Source: Chrysogorgia sp. JL179-B06
Lineage: Eukaryota > Cnidaria > Anthozoa > Scleralcyonacea > Chrysogorgiidae
Length of the DNA stretch: 64,000 nt
Reading direction: 5' to 3'
Assembly: GCA_035772405.1 (NCBI GenBank)
Contig: JAYKKM010000428.1
Coordinates: 2,269,001-2,333,000 of the forward strand
Under the pieces are notes generated by a model. It did no database searches, had not been told where the DNA came from, and worked only from the letters and a program-made list of their open reading frames with translations. The translations under genes were made by a program, and so were the position numbers. This document shows, in pieces, positions 23,340 through 35,200 of this stretch. The number at the start of each line of letters is the position of its first letter. The first letter of the stretch is position 1.

Positions 23340-23515
23340 ATAAAGGTTGGTGTATACTGCCGAAATAGCGTGTATAGTTGTCTAACGTTTCGAGTGAAGG
23401 CCCTTTAGTTCGTAAGTGTGTGAAACGTTTCATTCTCTGACGAGACTATGTTTCTGACTCTGACGTATGCGATTACACGCTATTTCGGCACCGCAGTACA
23501 CCAACCTTTTTAGAT
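23340..23515. repeat. Inverted pair of Penelope-type terminal repeat relics
   Basis: Head-to-head halves begin GGTTGGTGTATACTGCCGAAATAG and end with its inverse. The left half (minus strand) keeps CACTCGAAACGTTAGAC, which includes the GAAA side of a hammerhead core. The right half (plus strand) keeps CTCTGACGA, the CUGANGA side. Related relics lie at 34005-34130 and 42427-42545. Confidence 0.5.
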
Positions 23516-24025
23516 ATTTGATTTGTATTTCTACACTGCCTACAGCAGCACAACACGTTTTATTAGCTTTGCTATATATCTTCTTTGATTCACAAACGAC
23601 TCATGGTATTGACAAAAACATTGCCCTAATGCCACTAATCAGTGGGATATGAAATTCTGAAAGATAAGTCAACGATGAAACGGAAACATAGGAAACTCTT
23701 ATGGTTTTACGTCACGCGAATTAGTTAAGTCTGTCCGCAGGAAACTGCCCGTGTACTACCGTAAATTACGATTTTCATGATCTATATAAAACATAGCCTA
23801 CATATTTTTTTCTAATTATTTTCGGTTTTAGGAGTGTTACTGTGAAGATTTGTGAATGCATAACTTCTCACAGGAGCCTACAGTGTGTTCGCGCTGATCA
23901 ACAGTTCTGCAATCAGACGCTATTTGAAATTATTTAATACTGCAGTATATACTGCAGTACCTTTGAGATTATGGGAGTAAAATTAACAAATAAAGATATT
24001 CAAAATAATGTTCCATGTGCATACT

Positions 24026-24060
24026 AGAAATACGTATACGCAACAACCCCTGTACTGTTT
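24026..24060. repeat. Dispersed ACTAGAAATACGTATACGCA repeat
   Basis: One of four copies in the window, with 17039, 17821 and 40261. Each continues with AA(C/T)AACCC. Flanks differ, so this is the end or core of a dispersed element. Confidence 0.6.
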
Positions 24061-24724
24061 GAAACTTTTATAGCGTATAGACAGTTGCTAAATACAGTGA
24101 TTCTTTTACTTGAATTAGGTAATAGCCCATTTCATTTGCCAAACTAAATAGATTTTCAGTGGACAATATCTCTGAGAGCTTTTGTGTTGTCTGAATTTAA
24201 TTGTTTCATATTATACGACATCAAACTAAATAACTAAATAGTCCAAACTTTTAAATATTTGGGTGCAGTACCTGCACTGAACAGAATAGAATAGTGGGGA
24301 GGTCTAACTGCTGTTTCTACAATCAATCACTAAAAAAGAAATTTCTTGTCTCACACTATTAATGATTCATGAAATAATCAACTCACTGAGTTATTATAAA
24401 CAGACACCAAAGGTTGTTTCAGGAAGAAAGTGCATCTTTATCATATACAATGGTCTCATTTAAAAAAATTAAATCCGTTCAAATCTCTAGGGGCGCATGA
24501 GTGCAAATGTATAGGGGGTCATTGAAATTGGGTTTACTAAGATGTATTAGGGATTCTACCCCGATTGTTGGTATGGATATATTATATACAGTAAGTTGAT
24601 AATTCTACCCACATTCAATTGGACTACTGTGATATGCAGCTGGCAGGATGTGGAGAACTTAATATTGATGCTCTTGGTGTTCGGTTAATTGATATTCGGT
24701 TAATTGAAACCCTATACAATTGGT

Positions 24725-24892
24725 ACCTCCTGTAATTAGAAGAAAGTTACATTGTGTAATGCTATAGTTAATAGTTAAAATTAGTTTTGTGTATATATTT
24801 ATAATAATTGTAATTTGTTAGGAAACAGGACCCCCATTGATACCAGTGTTAGCATTGAAGGGCTATCCTCTATAAATATTATTGTATTATTA

Positions 24893-24943
<51 letters not shown>

Positions 24944-24945
24944 GA
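24725..24945 (+). mobile_element. LINE 3' UTR and long (TTA)n tail
   Basis: A 3' UTR-like sequence containing GGAAACAGGACCCCC and GAAGGGCTATCCT leads into a (TTA)n run at about 24880-24943. It is consistent with a 5'-truncated LINE. An 18-residue poly-Tyr open frame across it is an artefact. Confidence 0.6.
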
Positions 24946-24984
24946 TATTATAATGACCACACAGCCTGGTCATGTGGCGTTGTT

Positions 24985-25790
24985 TCTTCTGAATGGAAAA
25001 AAGCATGCACAATTCTCATCTATAAAAAAGGAGAGACAGATAATCCTGCAAATATTCGACCAATAACACTTGAATCCTGCAAACAAGTGTTTTCTGCTTT
25101 TTACCATGTCAATGGTTCTGATTTTTTCTGAGTACTTCTGAGTTTATATTAAAGTGTTTCATAATCTTGATGCCCCTTTGTAATCGTGCATTTTTAGCAA
25201 CGGCGTGGTGCCCTAATTTCTCAAAATTTTTATCAGAAATCGCCAATAAAGCACTTCTGCGCATGCCTGGGGGCATGCCCCTAGACCCATGTAGTGGAAC
25301 ACCTCGAAGTACACCACAACGTGCTGATTCTTCATGTGCGCCCCCCCCCGGGATCTTTGTTGTTTTGGGGTTGCTTACAATCCAATAACTTATTGTGTAC
25401 AAAATGTATTGGTTAATAAATGGCTCCTAATATACTGTAGTCGCGTTCTGCAATCTGCATTCTGCATTCTGCAAATCACCCCCGCCGTAAACGACCGTCT
25501 TCATTACCATCACGTTCTTGATCACATCAATAATCCTATCCAAAGTCTCTACACTGATTTCCAAACTTCAATCATAACCGAAGAGTTCAACACACCTTTC
25601 ATTAGAATTGGCCGTGGTGTCCTTCAAGGTGACTGTCTCAGCCCCCTCCTCTTTAATATGGCATTTAATACATTTATCCAACACATTAAATCGGGAAAAT
25701 ATCGTCAGCTTGGCTTCTGGAAATTAAACGAAAATGGTGTCCCATTTGTAGATGATGCTGCCGTTATTAGCGGCAAAGAAAAATAAAACA
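24985..25790 (+). pseudogene. R2-like LINE reverse transcriptase fragments
   Basis: An upstream piece (about 24990-25075) reads ACTILIYKKGETDNPANIRP then ITLESCK, matching the RT fingers region. A downstream piece (about 25480-25785) reads SLYTDFQTSIITEEF, GRGVLQGDCLSPLLFN and the catalytic-site relic FVDDAAVISG. About 350 bp of unrelated sequence lies between them and part of the RT is missing. The VLQGDCLSPLLFN block fits the R2/NeSL side of non-LTR elements better than the CR1-like elements elsewhere in this window. Inactive. Confidence 0.7.
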
Positions 25791-26070
25791 TTAGAATTTA
25801 CATAATATAGAATAAAACAGAGAAACACACCACCCCTGTATAACAGCTGGTTTTTTTGGTTTTCAGAATGTATAGCTTTCGCAACAGTTATGGTTATTTC
25901 TAAAGATATCAATAGAACAAAGAGATGGTTCAATTTTCGATGTTTTACAGCTCGTCAGGGAAAGCTCCGACACATCTCCGACGATTCCCGACATCACCGA
26001 TTACCAAATCGGACGAAAGAGGCTGGGTACTAGTTATAAGTTATTTTTATTTCTATTTTCGTTTTTCAAT

Positions 26071-26151
26071 TTCAGGAAGCACAACGTACCTCTGAACAGT
26101 GAGCAAAACGTTCCTGTTTCAGTTTATCATTCACGTGATCCATACGTAAAA
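26071..26151 (+). promoter_or_regulatory. Likely 5' UTR exon start upstream of SGTA ATG
   Basis: A pyrimidine-rich tract ending TTTCAATTTCAG at 26075 resembles a 3' splice site 76 bp before the ATG. A non-coding first exon may therefore lie upstream. The ATG context AAAAATGTC is acceptable. No core promoter was identified. Confidence 0.3.
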
Positions 26152-26248
26152 ATGTCAGACAATCAACGCCTGGTCTTCTCGATCCTTGAATTTTTAAACT
26201 CGGAGGTGGAATCTTCAATTTCCGATGAAAATCGTGAAAGTCTTGAAG
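26152..26248 (+). CDS. SGTA: SGTA exon 1
   Basis: ATG at 26152. It encodes MSDNQRLVFSILEFLNSEVE and the start of the dimerisation domain. The donor GAAG before GTCAGT leaves phase 1. Confidence 0.92.
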
Positions 26249-29200
26249 GTCAGTACTGTCTGTGCAATGTAGGGTAATATTATTTAATGTTATTTACAAT
26301 GTTTTAGTCGATGATTCGCAGTGGTCTTGTTCATAATATGATGAAGAGTTTATAAATTATTCTTGAGCAAATAATAAATTTGATACCCTAATTTGCACTT
26401 TGCAGTGTCTTTATAAGTTCCATCTTGTGAAGGCTGTGATTGGTCGGTTAATATGGTTTGCAGTTTACTAGTTTAGGAGTAATACTTTGAAAAACTTAAA
26501 TAAACTCTCAAATTCTTCCAAACTCGCTCAAGTCCCTTGTATACACCTCAGGGTTAATATTTGTTAAGTGACTTTTTTGTGGGCTTATGATTGGAGGGAA
26601 TTTTGAATTTCAAACTTATATACATACATTCATATAGATACATTCAAACTTCATTCTCATTTCTCATTGGTCAACAAACCAGTGAATTCTCAATGTCCAG
26701 CAGGCGCGATGTCATTTCCGTCAAATACTGTGAATTATTGGACGCTGATGATGTGACTTGGAAAAGCACGTGAAAATTACAAAATAAAAAATGGCTTGTA
26801 GTAGATGACTACCAGACTGTCACTTTGTATATTTTTAGTAAGACTATTTTGAACAATGTATAATAAAACAATTATTGGATTTGGCTTACGCATGACATCA
26901 AGAATTATCCAGACCTCGGTCAATGTTATCCACCTCAGCCTTTGGCAGATAACATTGACCTCGGTCTGGATAATTCTTGATATCATGCTCAGCCTCATCC
27001 AATAATTGTATAATAGACTGGGATAACAAGATTGTACCAAATAACAACTTAATCTGCTAATGGGCAATTCCATGTTTAAATGCACTTTTTGTGATTTCTT
27101 AAATTAAGCAAGAGCCCTTAGTGGCTAAGGAAATTTTATCCTCTTTATGCTTTTTAGCTATAAAAACGTCTAACTTTATTGCCAACATCCAAATACAGTG
27201 TTGTAATTCTTCAAATTTACCTCTACATAGTTACAATTTTACATGTAATTGAGGTTTTTACACAACATTTACAATGTGTGCATACAATCCCCTATCAAAT
27301 TGGGTAACTTTGGGACCAAATATTAATAAAGAAGAAGCATGAGACAAAAGTGTAATGTCCGTTACAGCTTCTGTGTAATGTCCGTTACACACAAATTTGT
27401 TATTTATTTCAAAAAAAAGGTAAAACATTTTCCAACATGTACAAATAATTTTAAAGTATGTACAAATGGATTCATAATTTAGGTGTTTTGTTGTAACAAT
27501 CACTGTAATTGAGAAGATATGTTGTTTGAAAAAGTACTAAAATAAGCATGTCTTTTCTGGAGTAATGTCCGTTACGCAAAATATTGTGATTGCAAATATA
27601 TGACATTTTCCAAAACACTCTGAAAAATTAGTTAGTTGAACATCAATTGTTGTTCACTTATCAGAATTTCTAATTCAAAATGAAACAATGGTAAAAGTGG
27701 AAGAAATATATCAAATTAGTTTTCAACATTTGACAAACTGTGTAATGTCCGTTACATGGAATTGCCCTAATAACAGGTTTTTAATATTCTTAGGTAAGTA
27801 TGTGAAATTATGTATTATACAGTATTTACTTTGAGCAGACTATACAGATATTTCAATTATTTTTTTCAATTTGGCATTTATACTCAATTACATGATCACA
27901 TGAAAGTAAAAGTCTGGTATTAAGGTAAATTATGTATATAATGGCTATAGTGTCACAGGAAATTTGTCCGCCTTTGGAAACACCCCTCCCTCAAGAACAC
28001 CCTCAGAGCTTCATCTCATAGAGGTTTACATAGCTGGGTATATCATATTGTTTTAAATATAAACATTTTCAGAAACATTATGGAACAAACGTGGAGAAAA
28101 CATTTCAATTCTTGAGAGTAATATGCAAAATATATTTATCAAGAACAAATTATAATAGTTATATACAAAGTACTACAATGAATATTACAAATGTTGCTTA
28201 CCTATATAGATGACTAGATATCAGAATTAGTAAACTAATCTTTTTTACAAAATTTTGATGGTCAGCTAGTGTGCATGAATTGCAAAGCCATTCCTGATCA
28301 TTTTGAGGACACAAAGTTACTGTAAAGGAAGATGATACCAGTTGTTGCAAAGATCGAACTGGACCATATTGTCATATTCTGGCAAATGTACAACATGTAC
28401 AAAATATCTGTATGACTAACATGCAGTTGTGAAAATACAAACTTAAGAGAATAATAGAGTAGCTGAGTAGAGTAAACTTTATTTAGGAAGCTTGACCCAT
28501 TCAGTGATCTTAACCCCAACAGCCTTGTGTTGCAGGTTTAATTCTGAACTGAAAGGTCTTGAATGCTTATCTTTATTTTTGAAAGTGACAATTCTGACAT
28601 GAAGTGGTGAGGGGCAGAGCTTGGAGAACTAAAAATTATACACCAAACTATGTTACAAAATTGTGATTTTGAATTAAAATGTGATTCACAGTTACAGTAT
28701 ATTCATTATAAAAAGTACCCAATCACAGGCCCGGGGCCCCCTTGCAAATATTTCCCATTCCATTGAGTGAATCATATTATAAGGATAATTTTCAAGTGAA
28801 CATGTTTCAGTTTTACATGTGAAATGACAACCCAAATTTTCGTAAGGACATTAAAGATGTATATACAAAATAAGGACAAAATAAATAATCACTAATGCAG
28901 AGAAGGAGAAAATATTTACTGTTTGATAATTTCATAATTTCAACCACAGCCTCTTGGCTACCGTCTACCGATTCTCTACAAAATAAACATGGAATATAAT
29001 TAGGGGGCCCCTCTCGAGCTCCATCTGGGTAGATCTGGTTCCACAATACCATATACACTAGTGCCATATATCAATATATATAATATTCAGTACTGGTAGT
29101 AATGTCAGTAATATGATGTCTCATGTGAACAATATTTTAAATCTGTGTTGTTTGATTGTATTTCAGTGGTAATTGAATGTTTAGAAAAAACTTACAATGT

Positions 29201-32200
29201 TTCTCTAAACAATCCATCTGATAAATCAAAGTTTCATTTTGACGAGCCATTGAAAGATATATTTGAGAATGCTGCAAAGGTATATATACTCGTTGTAAGA
29301 CATATTATATGTTGTAAGACATATATGTTATTTACCCGATGGGAGATCCGTATAGCATGGGTGGAAAAAATATTTTTCTTTCTGGGACCGTAGACCCAAA
29401 ACCAAAAACATTTCTGCCAGTTCATGTTCTTTTTAGCAATGGAATTTAGTAATTATAAAAAATTAGGACTACCGAACTAGAGTGAGATAAATAGAAGCTC
29501 TTTTAACCGATATGTAATGATATTTTACATGATTAACATTGTTTTTTATAAGTATGGGCTAAGTATTTCTTTTCAAAATAATTCAAATTTGTCCTGGTAC
29601 CGTCATTCACTGGATCAGACTGAAACATTAACCCATTATTTGTGCCCTGGTGCGCCCTTTTACTCTGGAGACTCTTGCGCCTTAATGGGCTAAACATGTT
29701 CTACTTTCCTGTCTAAATTTCTTTCACTTTTATCAAAATTTTCTTCACATTTTCTTTCTCTGCTACAGTGCTACTGGAACTTGAAATATTTTCTGGGAAC
29801 CCACAAATTTTCTGGGACCAATGGTCCCGTGGTCCGATACATTTTCCACCCCTGCCGTATAGAAACATATTTTCCCTAGGTTTCACAAACTGTCCAACGC
29901 TGTACAGAGGCAATCTACCTACCTAAAGGTAATCTACCTACGGGCTTCATCTACACAAGATTTCACAAACGGGTGTAGCTTGAATAGCCTGAAGTGTTAA
30001 CAAATAAGCCTAAACAATCTCGTTCCCAGATCTGGGTGTTACATTGGTCCCAGACCCTTCTGTCAGTACTAGGTGCAAAAATGGCATCACCTGGTAAGAG
30101 GCAGCAGGCAAGCTTGGATTCATTTGAACTATGCTCGCTGTAGAATTATATAGATGAAAAAATTTGCTTAAATTGCTGCAAATTGTCTTTCTGAGGTTCT
30201 AGATTTCAAAATTTTCCAGGGGACGACCTCCTTACCCCCCTAAAAATGCGGTTACATGCATTTTAAATTACCTGCTTGTCGATCGACTTCAGTCCCCCAA
30301 CTTTAAGCTCGTTTATACACCTCACTGTTGTAGGCCGAGGGTCGTTTATGACTGAGGGCAAATATTTGTTTATACGGACCAACCAAAACCGTAAATAACA
30401 TATTTAATTTTTATTATGCAAGGTGAAGACTTGAGTCAGATAATATAGTTATTTCCAGCTTAATTGAATCAAATTATGTGTTAGTTTTCCATTTTCCATT
30501 TAAAAAATAAAGCAAAATCATGATAACATTTTTTAGCATTTACGATCGATTCCGTGACAGTGGTCAGATATTGCTAAAAACGCCCGCTCAGGCAGCCAAT
30601 CAAGTTACAGGAATGCCTAGTATTCTGCCCGCTCATGATTAATTAACAAAAATAAATATATGTTATTTACTGGCTTGGAGGTCTGTATAGAAAAAATATT
30701 TGCGCAAGGGTCATTTTTGAGACTGAGGACAAATATTTTTCTATACGGACCAACCAAAATAAATAACATTTTAATTTTTTTATTATGTATTACTGTACAG
30801 AAAAATGTTGCGATTCAACTGACAGAATGGAAAAAAAAGAAACAGATTTAATACAAACCTATACTTTTTTAGTTAAAATTAACTTTCTTTAGTGAATAAA
30901 TATTAATTAAGAAATTATAATTATAACCATCACTGTGGTTATATATCTTCCTGCCTATCCATTTTCTTCCTGCCTATCCATTTTCTTCGCAAATTATTTT
31001 ATTCGTCACTGAGATTTTTATGGCAATTTAGGATTCGGTGACCGTATGCTTCGTTGTAAGACGTTACACTTTCTTGTAAAACGTTACACTATGACTACGT
31101 TGTAAGACGTTACGGTACGTTGTAAGACGTTACACTATGACTAGTATGACTACGTTGTAAGACGTTACACTACGTTACACTACGTTACACTACGTTACAC
31201 TACGTTACACTACGTTACACTACGTTACACTACGTTACACTACGTTGTAAGATGTCACACTACGTTTTAAGACGTTACACTACGTTTTAAGACGTTACAC
31301 TACGTTGTAAAACTTTACACTACGTTTTAAGACGTTACACTACGTTTTAAGACGTTACACTACGTTGTAAAACTTTACACTACGTTTTAAGACGTTACAC
31401 TACGTTTTAAGACGTTACACTACGTTTTAAGACGTTACACTACGTTGTAAGATGTCACACTACGTTTTAAGACGTTACACTACGTTGTAAGACGTTACAC
31501 TACGTTGTAAGATGTCACACTACGTTTTAAGACGTTACACTACGTTTTAAGACGTTACACTACGTTGTAAGATGTTACACTACGTTTTAAGACGTTACAC
31601 TACGTTGTAAGATGTCACACTACGTTTTAAGACGTTACACTACGTTGTAAGACGTTACACTACGTTGTAAGATGTCACACTACGTTTTAAGACGTTACAC
31701 TACGTTTTAAGACGTTACACTACGTTGTAAAACTTTACACTACGTTTTAAGACGTTACACTACATTTTAAGACGTTACACTAAAACTTTACACTACGTTG
31801 TAAGACGTTACACTACGTTTTAAGACGTTACACTACGTTTTAAGACGTTACACTACGTTGTAAGACTTTACACTACGTTTTAATACGTTACACTACGTTG
31901 TAAGACGTTACACTACGTTGTAAGACGTTACACTACGTTGTAAGACGTTACACTACGTTGTAAGACGTTAAACTACGTTGTAAGACGTTACACTACGTTG
32001 TAAGACGTTACACTGCGTTGTAAGACGTTACACTACGTTGGAAGACGTTGCACTACGTTGTAAGACGTTACGCTACGTTGTAAGACGTTACACTACGTTG
32101 TAAGACGTTACACTACGTTGTAAGACGTTACACTACGTTGTAAGACGTTGCACTACGTTTTAAGACGTTGCACTACGTTGTAAGACGTTACACTACGTTG

Positions 32201-35200
32201 TAAAACTTTACACTACGTTTTAAGACGTTACACTACGTTTTAAGACGTTACACTACGTTGTAAGACGTTACGGTACGTTGTAAGACGTTACACTATGACT
32301 AGTATGACTACGTTGTAAGACGTTACACTACGTTGTAAGACGTTACACTACGTTGTAAGACGTTACACTACGTTGTAAGACGTTACACTACGTTGTAAGA
32401 TGTCACACTACGTTTTAAGACGTTACACTACGTTTTAAGACGTTACACTACGTTGTAAAACTTTACACTACGTTTTAAGACGTTACACTACGTTTTAAGA
32501 CGTTACACTAAAACTTTACACTACGTTGTAAGACGTTACACTACGTTTTAAGACGTTACACTACGTTTTAAGACGTTACACTACGTTGTAAGACTTTACA
32601 CTACGTTTTAATACGTTACACTACGTTGTAAGACGTTACACTACGTTGTAAGACGTTACACTACGTTGTAAGACGTTACACTACGTTGTAAGACGTTAAA
32701 CTACGTTGTAAGACGTTACACTACGTTGTAAGATGTCACACTACGTTGTAAGATGTCACACTACGTTTTAAGATGTTATACTACGTTGGAAGACGTTACA
32801 CTACGTTGTAAGACGTTGCACTACGTTGTAAGACGTTACACTACGTTGTAAGACGTTACACTACGTTGTAAGACGTTACACTACGTTGTAAGACGTTACA
32901 CTACGTTGTAAGATGTCACACTACGTTTTAAGACGTTACACTACGTTTTAAGACGTTACACTACGTTGTAAAACTTTACACTACGTTTTAAGACGTTACA
33001 CTACGTTTTAAGACGTTACACTAAAACTTTACACTACGTTGTAAGACGTTACACTACGTTTTAAGACGTTACACTACGTTTTAAGACGTTACACTACGTT
33101 GTAAGACTTTACACTACGTTTTAATACGTTACACTACGTTGTAAGACGTTACACTACGTTGTAAGACGTTACACTACGTTGTAAGACGTTACACTACGTT
33201 GTAAGACGTTAAACTACGTTGTAAGACGTTACACTACGTTGTAAGATGTCACACTACGTTGTAAGATGTCACACTACGTTTTAAGATGTTATACTACGTT
33301 GGAAGACGTTACACTACGTTGTAAGACGTTGCACTACGTTGTAAGACGTTACACTACGTTGTAAGACGTTACACTACGTTGTAAGACGTTACACTACGTT
33401 GTAAGACGTTACACTACGTTGTAAGACGTTACACTACGTTGTAAGACGTTGCACTACGTTGTAAGACGTTGCACTACGTTGTAAGACGTTACACTACGTT
33501 GTAAGACGTTACACTACGTTGTAAGACGTTACACTACGTTGTAAGACGTTACACTACGTTGTGAGACGTTACATTACGTAAAACATTACACTGCACTGTA
33601 AGATGTAACACTACGATGAGAGACGCAGTTATAGAGTGTGTTGTAATTACGTTATGGGTTGCAAAACGTTAGGCTACGAAGACGTTTCGACTGAATAACG
33701 TGCTTAAGCTACATGTAGATCACCCAGGACTCCATGTATTGAGTTCATTCAAAACAAACATCCTTTATGCACGTGCAATTAATCGTACGACTAGGCCATT
33801 CATGGCATGCGTGACCGCATTCGCGTACAATTGAGAGGACTGAAAATAGGATTAGGGTGAGTATGTCATGATCAACCTCGGGGATTGTGGAGGTATTATG
33901 AGGTAAAAATTCGAACAAATTATTAATTCAAGTCTGGACAATATGTATTAAAATTATAAAACGTGTTGTGCTGCGTAGGCAGTGTAGAAATACAAATCAA
34001 ATAACTAAAAAAAATTGGTGTACTGCCGAAATAGCGTGTACATGTAAGTTGTCTAAAGTTTTGAGCGAAGGCCCTTCGTCAGAGAGTGAAACGTAAAGTG
34101 AAATAATAACAGAGAGAGACTTTTATAGAATAAATAATCGCGCAAGAAAAAAATAAGCCAATCAGGTGCGAGAAACAATAATAATTAATAATGAGATGTA
34201 GAAAGAGGAAAGTCATTTGCTATTTTTACCGACAATCAGCAAACAGACCATAGTTTGATAGTTTGATAGTTTAATTAATCCAAGTTACATAGCAGTTAAG
34301 ACTGAATTGCGTAACTTTACAATTAATAGATTGGTACTATATAATTACATAAAAATTACCTACTATAAAAACGTTAACTTAAACTATGTACAACATGTAT
34401 AAACTGCATAAAACTTCTATATATAAAAATGATATCACTATATTAATTCAGAACTGTTTTACACTTTATCATAAAGCTCACTACTATGGATGATAAAAGA
34501 GTTAGCATAACGTTTGGTATTTGCAGTTGGTACATTAAAAGATCTATGTTTCCTGAGCTTGTATCTAGCATTAGTATTTCGTTGTGGTAATAAAACATGC
34601 AATTTGTTCTTCGACCTGCTTACAATTGACCTAAAAAGGGCTTTGGTTAACCTTTCATGGTGTTCGTGAATTGATTCTAGGCTAGCGAGCGATAGGGCAT
34701 CTTCATATCGGCAGTAAGGATAAACACAGGCTAGTGCTCTTCTCTGTATCCTCTCCAGGTCATCTTGTAAGTATTTGGGAAGCGAGTAGTGGAAGACAGG
34801 ACAGGCGTAATCGATAGCAGAACGAATGCATGCGCAGTAATAAGCGACTATATCTTTTGGTGGGACCTTCGCTCTCTTAAGCTGCACAAGAAAGTACTGC
34901 TTGCGAGATGCTTTTTTTACTATCTCCTCGATATGATTGTTCCACGTAAGAGTGCTGTTAATGGTTACGCCAAGTAACTTTACTTTACTCACTGAGTTAA
35001 TGGCGGATCCCTCAATCATGGTAACTGGCGGTGGTAGATCCCGAGAACGACTGAAAGTGATAAGCAACTCTTTACATTTGTCGCGGTTCAGTTGAAGCAA
35101 ATTCCTTTTTGACCACTCAGAGACCTGATCAACAGCCGATTGTGCCACACTGGAGTTACCTTTGGCTATAACTTCTGACACTGTGGAGTCGTCGACATAT

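Noticed and set aside
24815..25066. Poly-tyrosine open frame
   Set aside because: Translation of the (TTA)n tail of a LINE.
25334..25786. 150-codon open frame as an intact gene
   Set aside because: Only its second half is RT-like, and the first half is unrelated sequence. It is a fragment of a non-LTR element.
31045..33625. CRISPR-like regular repeat pattern
   Set aside because: Units are directly adjacent with no unique spacers, and the context is a eukaryotic intron, so it is a minisatellite.
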